DNA of 64,000 nucleotides, taken from Sphingosinicellaceae bacterium. Its GTDB lineage: Bacteria; Pseudomonadota; Alphaproteobacteria; Sphingomonadales; Sphingomonadaceae. The stretch covers positions 310,001-374,000 of the forward strand of contig CP079108.1 in NCBI GenBank assembly GCA_019285715.1. Reading direction: 5' to 3'. A model generated the notes under the pieces. The model saw only the letters and a program-made list of their open reading frames with translations, made no database searches and was not told the DNA's origin. A program made the translations under genes and the position numbers. Shown here piece after piece: positions 8,403 to 18,122 of this stretch (within the stretch, counting starts at the first letter, position 1; each line of letters begins with the position of its first letter).

Positions 8403-9433
8403 CGGCGTCCGGCTGCCTGCACGGCCAGCCCGAGCAGCGCTTGTGTTGCGAGTACCTCGCCAGCGCTGCCGGACCGCTTGATCGCCCGCTCCACCCCCAG
8501 CAACCGGGCGAGTGCCGACCGCACCATTGGGGTCCGCCAGCGCGCCAACTCGGCCATCAGCGCAGGCTTGTCCTTCCAGAACACCGGTGGGCGAGCGCCT
8601 TCGACCGCACTCTGCGGGCTGGCCCCGCCATCGACCGCGGCGCGGAGGTCGAGCAGCGTCCAGAAGCGCCGGGACACCGCGCGGACGATCTGGATCGCGG
8701 CAACGTTCTGCGCCGCCAGCCGGTTGAGCTGGAGGTCGGCCGCCGCCGCGTCGCCACCCGCGACCCCGGCGACGAGCGCGCCGAGTTCGGCATCGCCGAC
8801 GTCGGCTCCGATCGCGGCAAGGTCGGTTAATTCGAAGGTCAGCGGTTTGTCGGGCGTCGCGTCGAGGTAAAGCGCCAGCTTCTCGAGTTCGCGGCGCAGT
8901 ACCGCGCGGTCGCCGCCACAGGCATCGAACAGGGCTCGCGCCGCGCCCCGCCCCGGCAGCGCACCGAAGTCGCGCCCGGCCTCCTCGACTAGTCCGGCAA
9001 CGTCACCGGGCCGCGCCTCGGGGATTCCGTAGGCGAGGCCGTGCGGGTCGGCCTCGACGCGAGCGAGCAGCTTCGAGGTTTTCTTGAGTGCACCGGCGAC
9101 GACGATCACGGGGTTGCCGCCGCCGGGGCCGTCGAGGACGGCGGTAACCGCCGGCAGCGTGTCCTCCTCCGCGCCGTCGACGCGGACCAGCGTGCGGTCG
9201 CCGAACATCGACACTGCGGCGGCAGCGGCGGCGAGCGCGTTGGGGTCCTTGGCGAGGACCGATGCGGCGAAGCTCTCGACCGCCAGCGGATTGCCGGCAT
9301 CCTGGAACTGGCGCGCCATGCGGTCGGCCAGTTCGCGTGTCGCCGAGTCGTCGTAGCCGTGGAGGAGGACGAGACGGACCGCCGGGTCGAGGCGGGTGGT
9401 CGCAGCCCCGATGCGCGACCGGTCGGCCTTCAC
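8399..9433 (-). CDS. holA: DNA polymerase III subunit delta
   Basis: 344 residues. The delta subunit opens the beta sliding clamp within the clamp loader. Recognisable are the N-terminal LVLLHGYDDSATRELADRM segment, the RVDGAEEDTLPAV domain I region, the ALFDACGGDRAVLRRELEKL helix, and a C-terminal collar domain with WARFWTLLDLR-like helices. Signature conservation is weak in this family, but the length and the overlap with lptE and leuS (holA-lptE-leuS, ATGA-type overlaps of four bases each) match the standard alphaproteobacterial and enterobacterial gene order, which makes the call firm. Confidence 0.92.
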   Translation of the reverse strand: MKADRSRIGAATTRLDPAVRLVLLHGYDDSATRELADRMARQFQDAGNPLAVESFAASVLAKDPNALAAAAAAVSMFGDRTLVRVDGAEEDTLPAVTAVLDGPGGGNPVIVVAGALKKTSKLLARVEADPHGLAYGIPEARPGDVAGLVEEAGRDFGALPGRGAARALFDACGGDRAVLRRELEKLALYLDATPDKPLTFELTDLAAIGADVGDAELGALVAGVAGGDAAAADLQLNRLAAQNVAAIQIVRAVSRRFWTLLDLRAAVDGGASPQSAVEGARPPVFWKDKPALMAELARWRTPMVRSALARLLGVERAIKRSGSAGEVLATQALLGLAVQAAGRR

Positions 9434-9954
9434 GGCGTCGGAGGGCCGGCAGCGGTTGCGGCCGGATAAAGCTGCCCGACCCGCGCGACCTCGGCGATGT
9501 GAGCGGTGATCTGCCGCGCCACCTCGACCGTCAGCCGGTCGAGCGCGCTCGTCTCCGCAGCGACGACGGCATAGTCCGAACTGACACGGTCGATGCCGGC
9601 GTCGGAGCCCGCAGTCGCGTCGAGCAACACCGCACCGGTGGCGATGCTGACGACACGGTAGCGCGCGCGGAGCGTCCGCCGCTCACGCGCGATCGAGTTG
9701 TCGCCGCGGATACCGAAGCCGATGATCTGGTCATCGAGCTCGACCTCGAGCCTCAGGTGCGGGGTGTCGCTGGTCGTGCCGAGCCGCTCGATCAACGCAT
9801 TGCGGACGAGGAAGCCCGAGCGGTCGGGGATCGTCGCGACGGTGATGTCGGACAATGCGGTGCCGACAGTACCTCGGCTGCCGCCCGAATAGACCGGCTG
9901 GAGACCGCAGCCGGCTAGCAGCAGCAGGGCGAGGACGGGTGCGAACGGCTTCAT
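9430..9954 (-). CDS. lptE: LPS-assembly lipoprotein LptE
   Basis: 174 residues. The N-terminus [14 protein letters not shown] is a lipobox followed by the GLQPVY start typical of alphaproteobacterial LptE, so Cys16 is predicted to be acylated and the protein anchored in the outer membrane. LptE plugs the LptD barrel and helps insert lipopolysaccharide on the cell surface. The remainder is an alpha/beta two-layer fold with little sequence conservation. It overlaps both leuS upstream and holA downstream by four bases, so all three are translated from one message. Confidence 0.9.
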   Translation of the reverse strand: MKPFAPVLALLLLAGCGLQPVYSGGSRGTVGTALSDITVATIPDRSGFLVRNALIERLGTTSDTPHLRLEVELDDQIIGFGIRGDNSIARERRTLRARYRVVSIATGAVLLDATAGSDAGIDRVSSDYAVVAAETSALDRLTVEVARQITAHIAEVARVGQLYPAATAAGPPTP

Positions 9955-12509
9955 GCGACGAGGTTTACCAGACGGTCGGGCACGACGATAATCTTGCGTG
10001 GCGGCTTGCCGTCGAGCGCGCGCCGGATCTTGTCGAGATCGAGCACAATCGCCTCGACGTCGCCGCGCGGCAGGCCCTTGGCGATCGACACCGTGTCCTT
10101 CAACTTGCCGTTGATCTGGACCGCAATGACCACCGAATCGTCCTCAAGCAGGGCCGGGTCGGCGACCGGCCATGCGGCGTCCGCGATCAGCCCCTCGGCC
10201 CTGGTTGCGGCCCAGGCCTCCTCGGTAAGATGCGGCATCATAGGCGACAGCAACAGGATGAAGGTCCGGATCGCATCAGTGCGCGCGGCGCTCGGGGCGG
10301 CCTTTTCCAGCGTATTGGCAAACTCGTAGAGGCGCGCGACGGCCTTGTTGAACTGAAGCTTGTCGAGGTCGGCACTGAGCGCGGCGACGGTGCGGTGGGC
10401 GAAGCGGGTCAGGCCGTCGTTCTCGCCCGCTGTCTCGGCACGCGAACCGGCCAGTCGCCATACCCGCTGGACGAAGCGCCAAGCGCCCTCGATGCCGGCC
10501 TCGGACCACGCCAAGTCGCGCTCGGGGGGCGAGTCGGAGAGCATGAACCAGCGCACGGCATCGGCACCGTAGCGGTCGATCATCGCATCGGGATCGACGG
10601 TGTTCTTCTTCGACTTCGACATCTTCTCGACGCGGCCGACAGTCACCGGCTCGCCGGTCGCGGTGACGATGCCGCCCGCGACTTCCGAGGGTTCGAGCCA
10701 GCGGTCGCCGGCGCGGTAGGTCTCGTGGGTGACCATGCCTTGCGTGAACAGCCCGGCAAACGGCTCAGTGACGCCGATTTGCCCGATGCGGTGCAGGGCG
10801 CGGGTCCAGAAGCGGGCATACAGCAGGTGCAGGATCGCGTGCTCGACGCCGCCGATATACTGCGCCACCGGCAGCCACTGGTCGGCGACGGCGCGGTTGA
10901 ACGCCTTGCCGGTCGGCGCACTGGCGAAGCGGATGAAATACCACGACGAATTGACGAAGGTGTCGAGCGTGTCGGTTTCGCGGAGCGACGGCTGGTCGCA
11001 GACCGGGCACTGGACATGCTTCCAGGTCGGGTGGCGCTCCAGCGGGTTGCCGGGCATTTCGAAGGTCACGTCCTCGGGCAGCACCACCGGCAGGTCGGCG
11101 CGCGGCACCGGCACGGCGCCGCAGGTCGGGCAGTGGATGACCGGGATCGGCGTACCCCAGTAGCGCTGGCGCGACACGCCCCAGTCGCGCAGGCGCCAAA
11201 CGGTGGTCCCGGTGCCCCAGCCCTCGGCCTCGGCGCGGGCGATGACGGTACGCTTGCCCTCGTCGACGGTCATGCCGTTCAGGAAGTGTGAGTGCACCAA
11301 TACGCCCGGTCCGGTGTAGGCTTCGTCGCCGATCGAATCCTCGGCCTTGCCTTCGGGAGTGACCACGCGGGGGACCGGGAGCGCGTATTTGCGGGCGAAG
11401 TCGAGGTCGCGCTGGTCGTGCGCCGGGCAGCCGAAGATCGCCCCGGTGCCGTAGTCCATCAGCACGAAGTTGGCGACGAACACCGGCAGGCGCAGCGTCG
11501 GGTCGAGCGGGTGGATAACCGACAGCCCGGTGTCGTAGCCGCGCTTCTCCTGTCCCTCGATGTCGGCGGTCGCGGTGCCGGCAGCGCGGCACTCGGCGAT
11601 GAAGCCGCCCAGCGCGGGGTTCCGCGAGGCGCACGCGGCGGCCAACGGGTGATCGGCAGCGACCGCGGCAAAGCTCGCCCCGAACAGGGTGTCGGGGCGG
11701 GTGGTGAACACGTCGAAGCTGGCGGGCGGGGCGCAGTCGATGTCGTGCAGCGCCGCGCCGCTCTCGGCCGAGAGGTCGCCGTCGGCGTGAGGCTGCTCGG
11801 CCAGCTGGAAGGTGAAGCGGAGGCCTTGCGACTTGCCGATCCAGTTCTCCTGCATCAGCCGGACCTTGTCGGGCCAGGCGTCGAGGGTGCCGAGGCCGTC
11901 CAGCAGTTCGTCGGCGAAATCGGTGATCTTCAGGAACCACTGGCTCAGCTGGCGGCGCTCGACGGTCGCGCCGGAACGCCAGCCCTTGCCGTCGACGACC
12001 TGCTCGTTGGCCAGCACGGTCATGTCGACCGGGTCCCAGTTGACCGCGCTCAGCTTGCGCGTGACCAGCCCGGCCTCGAGCAGGTCGAGGAATAGCGCCT
12101 GCTCGTGGCCGTAGTAATCGGGCTCGCAGGTCGCCAGCTCGCGGCTCCAGTCGAGCGCGAAGCCGAGACGCTGCAGCTGGCCGCGCATGGCGGCGATGTT
12201 CTGCCGGGTCCACGCGCCGGGGTGGACGCCGCGTTCCATCGCGGCGTTCTCGGCGGGCATGCCGAAGGCGTCCCAGCCCATCGGGTGGAGGACCTCCATG
12301 CCCTGCATCCGGCGGACGCGCGCGATGACGTCGCCCATCGTGTAGTTGCGGACGTGACCCATGTGGATGCGCCCCGATGGATAGGGGAACATCTCCAGGA
12401 TGAAGGTCTTGGGCTTGGGCGAAGCGTCGTCGGCGTGGAAGGTGCCGGCCTTCGACCACGCCGCCTGCCAGCGGGCTTCCGCCGCCCTGAAGTCGAACCG
12501 CGGCGTCAT
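9951..12509 (-). CDS. leuS: Leucine-tRNA ligase
   Basis: 852 residues, normal length. Charges tRNA-Leu with leucine in the cytoplasm. The class I HIGH motif appears as HMGH in [14 protein letters not shown] near residue 49; the KMSKS loop is [13 protein letters not shown]; the CP1 editing domain is present, with the threonine-rich [13 protein letters not shown] editing site and the [15 protein letters not shown] block. A zinc-ribbon-like CPTCG and CPVCD pair sits in the ZN-1 region. The C-terminal anticodon-binding and tRNA-binding domains are complete. It is first in the leuS-lptE-holA operon; the DUF3576 lipoprotein gene lies 11 bases upstream on the same strand and may share the promoter. 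Confidence 0.97.
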   Translation of the reverse strand: MTPRFDFRAAEARWQAAWSKAGTFHADDASPKPKTFILEMFPYPSGRIHMGHVRNYTMGDVIARVRRMQGMEVLHPMGWDAFGMPAENAAMERGVHPGAWTRQNIAAMRGQLQRLGFALDWSRELATCEPDYYGHEQALFLDLLEAGLVTRKLSAVNWDPVDMTVLANEQVVDGKGWRSGATVERRQLSQWFLKITDFADELLDGLGTLDAWPDKVRLMQENWIGKSQGLRFTFQLAEQPHADGDLSAESGAALHDIDCAPPASFDVFTTRPDTLFGASFAAVAADHPLAAACASRNPALGGFIAECRAAGTATADIEGQEKRGYDTGLSVIHPLDPTLRLPVFVANFVLMDYGTGAIFGCPAHDQRDLDFARKYALPVPRVVTPEGKAEDSIGDEAYTGPGVLVHSHFLNGMTVDEGKRTVIARAEAEGWGTGTTVWRLRDWGVSRQRYWGTPIPVIHCPTCGAVPVPRADLPVVLPEDVTFEMPGNPLERHPTWKHVQCPVCDQPSLRETDTLDTFVNSSWYFIRFASAPTGKAFNRAVADQWLPVAQYIGGVEHAILHLLYARFWTRALHRIGQIGVTEPFAGLFTQGMVTHETYRAGDRWLEPSEVAGGIVTATGEPVTVGRVEKMSKSKKNTVDPDAMIDRYGADAVRWFMLSDSPPERDLAWSEAGIEGAWRFVQRVWRLAGSRAETAGENDGLTRFAHRTVAALSADLDKLQFNKAVARLYEFANTLEKAAPSAARTDAIRTFILLLSPMMPHLTEEAWAATRAEGLIADAAWPVADPALLEDDSVVIAVQINGKLKDTVSIAKGLPRGDVEAIVLDLDKIRRALDGKPPRKIIVVPDRLVNLVA

Positions 12510-12520
12510 CTAGGCGCCGG

Positions 12521-12964
12521 TCAGCCCGGATTCATCTGGCCGCGACGCAGGTCGCGGGCGCGGCTGAGGATGGTCTCCTCGAGCTTCTGGACGGTGCCGG
12601 CGCGAACCGGCGCCTCGACCCAGCCGCTCGCGGCAAGTTGCTGGCGCGATGCCGAGACCTTGATCGCATCGGAACGCAGCTCGGTATCGAGGATGGTCAC
12701 CGACACCTTGACGCGCTCGTTCGGCACCTGCGGGTTGGCATACCAATCGGTAACGATGACGCCGCCGTTGGAATCGACCGTCGCCAGCGGCATGAAGCTC
12801 AGGGTCTCCAGTGTCGCCTGCCACAGGTAGGAGTTGACGCCGATCGTCGACATCCGCGCCGGGGCGAGCTGGCCTGCCGTGCTGACCTTCTTGTTCTTGT
12901 GGTGGCAGCCTGCCAGCGCGAGGCCCGCGGCCGCTACCAATATCGTCGCCCGCAACCCGCGCAT
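12521..12964 (-). CDS. DUF3576 lipoprotein
   Basis: 147 residues from the ATG at 12964, chosen because it begins directly with a signal sequence ending LALAGC, a lipobox; a longer frame to 13099 has no signal. The mature part contains STIGVNSYLWQATLETLSFMPL and GGVIVTDWYANP, the conserved core of DUF3576, a family found mainly in alphaproteobacteria and usually located next to leuS, as here. It is expected to be anchored to a membrane facing the periplasm. Molecular function is unknown; conserved linkage to leuS-lptE suggests an envelope role. Confidence 0.88.
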   Translation of the reverse strand: MRGLRATILVAAAGLALAGCHHKNKKVSTAGQLAPARMSTIGVNSYLWQATLETLSFMPLATVDSNGGVIVTDWYANPQVPNERVKVSVTILDTELRSDAIKVSASRQQLAASGWVEAPVRAGTVQKLEETILSRARDLRRGQMNPG

Positions 12965-13200
12965 CGCCCACTCCCGAAAATCTGTGTGGCGGCTTATAGG
13001 GGGCACGTGCCCAAGGCGCAAAGCCTCGCTGAGAGGGGCTGCACGAGCGGCGTGGAACCTGATCTTGCGGTCGTATCCGCGAGCGACTGTGTGCCGCACA
13101 CCACAATTGGCAAGAAACCGACGCCGGATCGAGGACTTTTGTAACGCGCGGCCGTTATGTGTTGGGCGGGCGCGATTCGCCTGATAGGTGGGCAGAACCT

Positions 13201-13971
13201 ATGAACAGGGGTGTATTCAGGACCGCCGGATTGACCGGCATAGCAGCGATCTTCGCCGCGACGGTTCCGTGCGCCGTTTTGGCGGCAAAGGTCCCGGCTC
13301 GCCAGTCCTCCCGCGCTGCGACGATGCCGTTGCGCGCCACGATGAACGCCGACAGCGACCGGCTGCGGGCTGCGGGATTGACGCCCTTCTCGCCGCCGCT
13401 GATCGACAGCGCCCGCTTTACGTTCACCGCGCCCGGCCGCGGCGCTTCGACCGCGCGCCTCGACACCGTCGACCGCGCCTTCCGTTTCACGCCTTCGGGC
13501 CAGAGCGCCCGACGTGCCGTAACGCTCGGCGTCACCTCGCGCGTCGTCGCCGCCTCGACCGATGCGTCGCGGGTCGTGCCGGTCGAAAGCTTCGCCGTCG
13601 CGCCTGCCGCCTACAATGTCGGCATGTCGGTCGCGTGGCACGGCTTTGCGGTCAGTGGCGGATATTCGCGCATCGATTCGCCGGTCACCGCGCTCGGACC
13701 GAACCGCCGCGAGGCCGTCGATGCCGGCCTCAGCTATCATGGCCGCAACTGGAAGACGGCGTTCCAGGTCGCTGCCGAGACCGGCTCGCCGTTGCTGCTG
13801 TCGCCGCTCGAGCGCCGGTATTCGGTCGATCTTGGCGGTGCCTACTCGTTGCGGCCCGGCGTGTCGCTGTCTGGCGGCGTGCGCTACAAGCTGGCGCCGG
13901 TCTCGCCGAGCCTCGTCGATACCGACAGCGCCGACAAGTCTGTCTATCTGGGCACCGCCGTCAGCTTCTAG
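13201..13971 (+). CDS. Exported hypothetical protein, probable outer-membrane beta-barrel
   Basis: 256 residues from the ATG at 13201, which gives a clean signal peptide (positive start, hydrophobic core, cleavage near VLAA). The second half alternates short hydrophobic strands such as YNVGMSVAWHGFAVSGGYSR and VSLSGGVRYKLAPVS and the last residue is Phe (TAVSF), the usual C-terminal signature of outer-membrane barrels. The strand-rich part is similar to porin-like domains predicted from Sphingomonas genomes, but I cannot name a family. It is divergent from the DUF3576 gene, with a 236-base upstream region that should contain its promoter. Confidence 0.7.
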   Translation: MNRGVFRTAGLTGIAAIFAATVPCAVLAAKVPARQSSRAATMPLRATMNADSDRLRAAGLTPFSPPLIDSARFTFTAPGRGASTARLDTVDRAFRFTPSGQSARRAVTLGVTSRVVAASTDASRVVPVESFAVAPAAYNVGMSVAWHGFAVSGGYSRIDSPVTALGPNRREAVDAGLSYHGRNWKTAFQVAAETGSPLLLSPLERRYSVDLGGAYSLRPGVSLSGGVRYKLAPVSPSLVDTDSADKSVYLGTAVSF

Positions 13972-13980
13972 GCGGCGCGT

Positions 13981-14445
13981 CTACGCCCACGCGTCGATGC
14001 CACCCCAGGCCGACGCTCCGAGTGCACGCAGGCGGCGAAAGCGCGTCGCCGTCATCCCGCCGAGCGCCGCAACCGGGACGCCCGCGCCCCGCACCAGCAG
14101 ACCGAAGCGTACGACCCCGAGGCTTCGCGCGCCGGGGTGGCTCTGGCTGGCGAACACCGGGGACACGAAAACCAGTGCCGCGCCGCGCCGTCGTGCCGCG
14201 ACCAGCTCAGCGCGGCCATGCGCCTTGGCGATGCGCGGGTCCTGCTCGTCGACCAGCAACAGCCCTCGCCGCCGCGCGGCCCGCGCCAGCCGCTGCGCCA
14301 GCGCCGCGCGCTCGGCCTTCGGCAATTCGTGATGACGCAGCACGATCCCCGACCCCCGCGGCAGTCGCTCGACGGCAGTGAACAGCCCGGCATCGGTCCG
14401 CGGATCGGTGAACAGCCAGGCGACGGGAGGCTGGCGGCGGCGCAT
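13981..14445 (-). CDS. Short thiamine-phosphate-synthase/TenI-like protein
   Basis: 154 residues, shorter than the ~210 of true ThiE. The beta/alpha barrel elements that can be recognised are GSGIVLRHHEL, GLLLVDEQDPRIA, the FVSPVF-S-HPGA phosphate-side loop, and VAALGGMTATRFRRL, which corresponds to the AIGGI phosphate-binding strand of ThiE/TenI. The N-terminal strands of the barrel are compressed. Similar short proteins are common in sphingomonads and are annotated as thiamine phosphate synthase, but catalytic activity is unproven. It may act like TenI, which aromatises thiazole phosphate. It is divergent from the YggS gene with only 23 bases between them. Confidence 0.75.
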   Translation of the reverse strand: MRRRQPPVAWLFTDPRTDAGLFTAVERLPRGSGIVLRHHELPKAERAALAQRLARAARRRGLLLVDEQDPRIAKAHGRAELVAARRRGAALVFVSPVFASQSHPGARSLGVVRFGLLVRGAGVPVAALGGMTATRFRRLRALGASAWGGIDAWA

Positions 14446-14468
14446 CGCGTCAGCCTATAGCACCCACG

Positions 14469-15152
14469 ATGGATCACCACAGCACCACCGCCAAGCCCGC
14501 CGCTGCCGGCCTCGTCGAGGTCCGCGAACGCATCACCCGCGCCGAGAAACTGTCGGGGCGCAAACCCGGCGCGGTGACGTTGATCGCGGTGTCGAAAACC
14601 CATGACGCCGACGCCATCGGACCGCTCCTCGTGGCCGGCCAGCGCGACTTCGGCGAGAACCGCGTCCAGGAGGCCGAGGCGAAATGGCCTGCCCTCGTCG
14701 CGCTTTATCCTGATGTCCGTCTCCACCTCGTGGGCCAGCTCCAGTCGAACAAGGCCGAGGCCGCCGTGGCGCTGTTCGACGCCGTCCACAGCGTCGACCG
14801 GCCGTCGCTCGTCGACGCGCTTGCCGCCGCGATGGCCAAGACCGGCAGGCGCCCCGACTGCTTTGTCCAGGTCAACATCGGCGACGAGCCCCAGAAGGGC
14901 GGTGTCGCTCTCGGCGCGCTTGTGGCGCTGCTCGACCGCGCCCGCACCGCCGGGCTGCCGGTCGTCGGGCTAATGGCGGTGCCCCCCGCCGAGATTGAGG
15001 CCGCGCCGTTTTTCGCGCTGCTGGCGAAACTGGCGCGCGAGCACGGGCTGCCCGGTCTCAGCATGGGCATGTCGTCGGACTTCGAGACGGCGGTCCAGCT
15101 CGGCGCCACCCACATCAGGGTGGGCAGCGCCCTATTCGGAGCGCGCGGTTAG
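14469..15152 (+). CDS. YggS-family PLP homeostasis protein
   Basis: 227 residues. Single alanine-racemase-like barrel that binds pyridoxal phosphate without known catalysis and keeps free PLP and amino/keto acid pools balanced. The PLP lysine is Lys43 in LIAVSKTH. Other family blocks: FGENRVQEAEAKWP, HLVGQLQSNKA, HSVDRPSL, QVNIGDEPQKGGV, GLMAVPP and LSMGMSSDFETAVQLGATHI. All are intact and the length is normal. The 3' end overlaps the downstream DUF805 gene by four bases, tail to tail. Confidence 0.94.
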   Translation: MDHHSTTAKPAAAGLVEVRERITRAEKLSGRKPGAVTLIAVSKTHDADAIGPLLVAGQRDFGENRVQEAEAKWPALVALYPDVRLHLVGQLQSNKAEAAVALFDAVHSVDRPSLVDALAAAMAKTGRRPDCFVQVNIGDEPQKGGVALGALVALLDRARTAGLPVVGLMAVPPAEIEAAPFFALLAKLAREHGLPGLSMGMSSDFETAVQLGATHIRVGSALFGARG

Positions 15153-15556
15153 CTGAACACCCCGACGACATCGCCGGTCGGGTCGACCGGGTCTGGGCCG
15201 AACCGGTTCGGCCCGACGGTGCCGCGGCTGCAGAACCATACCAGCAGCAGGATCGCGCCGACCAGCGGCACGAGGATGATCAGGAACCACCACGCCGACT
15301 TGTCGACATCGTGTAGCCGGCGAAAGCTGACCGCCAGCGAGGGCAGGAAGGCACCGAGCGCGACAAGAGCGTAGAAGATGCCGCCGACGCCGTAAGCACC
15401 GCCGGTTCCGAGTATCCGGTCGAGCATGACGGCGACCGTCAGCGCGATCAGATAGGAAAGGTAGTACCACCAGTATTCCGCCCGCCGCGCGCGACCGCCG
15501 AAGGTCACGTACTTTCGCAACGGCTCCATCATCCAGAACGTCGCCGGCTTATCCAT
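15149..15556 (-). CDS. DUF805 inner-membrane protein
   Basis: 135 residues from the ATG at 15556 (MDKPATFWMMEPLRKY); the frame also runs a further 13 codons upstream. The start FGGRARRAEYWWYYL is the DUF805 entry motif, followed by about four membrane helices, the SLAVSFRRLHDVDKSAWW amphipathic segment, and a short tail NRFGPDPVDP. DUF805 proteins (E. coli YhaH/YiiR-like) have no assigned function. A second, diverged copy lies 86 bases upstream in the same orientation. Confidence 0.88.
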   Translation of the reverse strand: MDKPATFWMMEPLRKYVTFGGRARRAEYWWYYLSYLIALTVAVMLDRILGTGGAYGVGGIFYALVALGAFLPSLAVSFRRLHDVDKSAWWFLIILVPLVGAILLLVWFCSRGTVGPNRFGPDPVDPTGDVVGVFS

Positions 15557-15642
15557 GATCGCAGCCCCCTGCCGTGCGGCTAAATCGGCCGGCACGACGG
15601 TACGGTAGCGTAAAGTGTTAGCGAGGGGAATGCGGGCGTACG

Positions 15643-16137
15643 CTAGCTGAACACCGCGACGATATGGCGGGCCGGATCAAGCGGGTCAGGTCCATGATCG
15701 TTGTGTCCGACACTCCCGGCTTTGCAAAACCACCCGAGCATCGTGAAGAGGGTTGCAAAGACAATCAGCAGACTGAGCACTTTGGTCGAGTAAACGAACA
15801 GTTCGGACTCGGCCAAGATGCCGTAGCTCGTATCCGGTACGACCACGGCCGTCACGAACAACACGACCGCTGCAAGCGGCATCAGAAGCCACCGCGCGCT
15901 CCGGCCGATGTCATGCAATCGACGCGCGCCGACCGCCACCTCGGGAAGGACGAACGCCAGCGTTGCCAGCGCGCTCGGTACTGGTGACCCGGCAAGCTCG
16001 TCAATCTCGCCCATGACGGTGTTCACGATAGTGACCAGCAGCCAGAACCACCAGAACTCGCTGCGGCTCGACCGGCCAGAGAACGCGGCATAACGGCGGA
16101 GGGGCTCGATCGCCCATCGCAACGGTGTGCTGCGCAT
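15643..16137 (-). CDS. DUF805 inner-membrane protein, second copy
   Basis: 164 residues. Same architecture as the neighbour: FSGRSSRSEFWWFWLL entry motif, four predicted membrane helices, VAVGARRLHDIGRSARW segment and HNDHGPDPLDPARH tail. The two copies share motifs but not close sequence, so the duplication is old. The insert between helices 3 and 4 is longer here and contains a TSYGILAESELFVYSTK loop. It lies 27 bases downstream of the broken comM gene. Confidence 0.88.
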   Translation of the reverse strand: MRSTPLRWAIEPLRRYAAFSGRSSRSEFWWFWLLVTIVNTVMGEIDELAGSPVPSALATLAFVLPEVAVGARRLHDIGRSARWLLMPLAAVVLFVTAVVVPDTSYGILAESELFVYSTKVLSLLIVFATLFTMLGWFCKAGSVGHNDHGPDPLDPARHIVAVFS

Positions 16138-16164
16138 ATCGCGCTCCCCCGGCTGGCACGCGGT

Positions 16165-17914
16165 CTAGTTGACCGGTCCGAGGCGACGGTAGCTCAGCGC
16201 CTCGGCGATGTGAGTGCGGCCGATCTGCTCGGCCCCCGCGAGGTCTGCCAGCGTCCGCGCTACCCGCAACACCCGGTGATAGCCACGTGCCGACAGGCGG
16301 ATCGCCTGGGTGGCCTGGGTCAACAGCTTTGCCCCCGCTTCGTCGGGGGTCGCGACCGATTCGAGCAGCTTGCCGTCGGCTTCGGCATTCGACCGGACCC
16401 GCGTGCCGGCGTAGCGCGCCGTCTGGATCGCGCGGGCCACCGCGACGCGCGCGCCGACCTGCGCGCTGGTTTCGGCGGGCGGCGGCAGGCTGAGGTCGGC
16501 GGCGCTGACCGCGGCCACGTCGACGTGCAAATCGATCCGGTCGAGAAGGGGTCCGGACACCCGCGCCTGGTAGTCGACCGCACATTTCGGCGCGCGCGAG
16601 CAGGCCAGCGCGGCGTCGCCGAGATAGCCGCAGCGGCACGGGTTCATCGCGGCGATCAGTTGGACCCGCGCCGGGTAGGTGACATGCGCGGCGGCGCGGG
16701 CGACGCTGACCACGCCGGTCTCCAGTGGCTGGCGCAGCGAATCGAGCACGCCGCGCGGAAACTCCGGCAGCTCGTCGAGGAACAGCACGCCGAGATGCGC
16801 GAGGCTGACCTCGCCCGGCCGGGCCCGCGCGCCGCCACCGACCAATGCCGGCATCGAGGCGCTGTGGTGAGGGCTTCGGAACGGCCGGCTCCGCAGCAGC
16901 CGCCCGCCCTCCAGCTCCCCCGCCATCGACGCGACCATCGACACCTCGAGCGCCTCCGCGGGCGTCATCGGCGGCAGAATGCCCGGCAGCGCGGCCGCCA
17001 GCAGCGACTTCCCGGAGCCGGGCGGACCGCTCATCAACAGATTGTGGCCCCCGGCAGCGGCGATCTCGAGCGCGCGCTTGGCGGTTTCCTGGCCCTTGAT
17101 CTCCTGCAAATCGGGGCCGCGGAACACCGCCTCCGCCATCGTCCTGACCGGCGTCGCGAGCAGCTGCGTGCCCTTCAAATGATTGACCAGAGCCAGCAGG
17201 TCGGGCGCGGCAAGGACCTCGATATCGCCCGCCCACGCCGCCTCGCCGCCTTGGCTGCCCGGGCAAATCAGCCCGAGCTGGCGCTCCGAGGCATGCAGCG
17301 CCGCGAGCAACACCCCCGGCACCGGTGCCAGCCGCCCGTCGAGGCCAAGCTCGCCGACCGCGATATAGCCGCTCAACATCTCCGCATCGACCATGCCCAT
17401 CGCCGCCAGCAGCCCGAGCGCGATCGGCAGGTCGTAGTGCGAGCTTTCGACGGATGGTGGGCTGAAGCTATCGTTGAGGGGTTGCCGCACCGACCCGGCC
17501 TCCGCACCCGTAGTAGCAGCAGCATTTCCCGACCGTACATTGAGGTGGTTATACCGGTAGTCCATAGGAGGGGCCCACGGCCGACACCACGCGCTTTCAC
17601 GGGCGCTGGTGGTGGCGGCCGTGGGAGGTCCCTGTGGACCCACCGGGATAACCACCGGGAGGGGGACGCTCGCAACATCCATCATCACCGCTCACTGCTT
17701 TGGCGGGCGACAGGTTGACGGTGATCCGGCGCGGCGGCAACGACAGGCCGATGGCGTCGAGCGTCGCCTGCACGCGCTCGCGGCTTTCCTTGACCGCCTT
17801 GTCGGGCAGCCCGACGATATTGAAGTTCGGCGTCGACCCCGCGATCTGCACCTGCACGTCGACGGTGCGCGCCTCCAGCCCCAGAAACGCTACCGTACCG
17901 ACGTGCGCGACCAT
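16165..17914 (-). pseudogene. comM: ComM/YifB-family Mg-chelatase-like AAA+ ATPase, interrupted
   Basis: ComM is a hexameric branch-migration helicase that extends DNA during natural transformation. The N-terminal piece starts at the ATG ending at 17914 (good GGGGGAAAT site upstream) with VAHVGTVAFLGLEARTVDVQ and runs to RRITVNLSPA at 17702. The normal continuation, roughly DLPKEGSHYDLPIALG, is missing until 17442, where SHYDLPIALGLLAAMGM resumes in another frame and runs intact to 16165. The ATPase core is complete, with Walker A GPPGSGKS, LFLDELPEF Walker B, and the NPCRCGYLGD block. The ~259-base insertion shifts the frame and adds a stop near 17597, so full-length protein cannot be made. 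The fragment could restart at 17688. Confidence 0.85.
17443..17701. mobile_element. ~259-bp palindromic insertion in comM (MITE-like)
   Basis: This stretch separates two parts of comM that are contiguous in homologues. It holds no recognisable gene. Its core, 17544-17590 and 17608-17656, forms a long imperfect inverted repeat of about 47 bases per arm. One arm begins GGTGGTTATACCGGTAG and the other, on the opposite strand, GGTGGTTATCCCGGTGG. The arms face each other across a GC-rich loop. The sequence AAAGC occurs at both edges of the insert (17444-17448 in complement, and 17697-17701 in complement), possibly a 5-bp target duplication, but restoring the comM frame needs about 14 more bases, so a small deletion must also have occurred. 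No exact terminal repeats were found. Confidence 0.6.
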
Positions 17915-18122
17915 ATTTCCCCCGGTGCGAGCGCCTGTCCCCAGGCGCCGTGCGGCGCTCATCCCCAAGCGCTGCGGGGCGGACCTTAGCGGTCGTTTCG
18001 GGTCTGACAAGGAAGCCGGTTGCGAGAGTCGGCACCGCCGCCGCAATTGCGACAAACGCCGCACTTATTCGCGCGGCGTGGCAAGCCCGACATTCCTTCA
18101 AATCGTGATCCGCGGGAAGCCG

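Noticed and set aside
10765-12459. Long reverse-strand frame of 564 residues inside leuS
   Set aside because: Same strand but other frame as leuS, Arg/His-rich without motifs; shadow.
17443-17701. Considered whether the comM insert is an intein or a group II intron
   Set aside because: It is far too short, has no splicing motifs, and shifts the reading frame.
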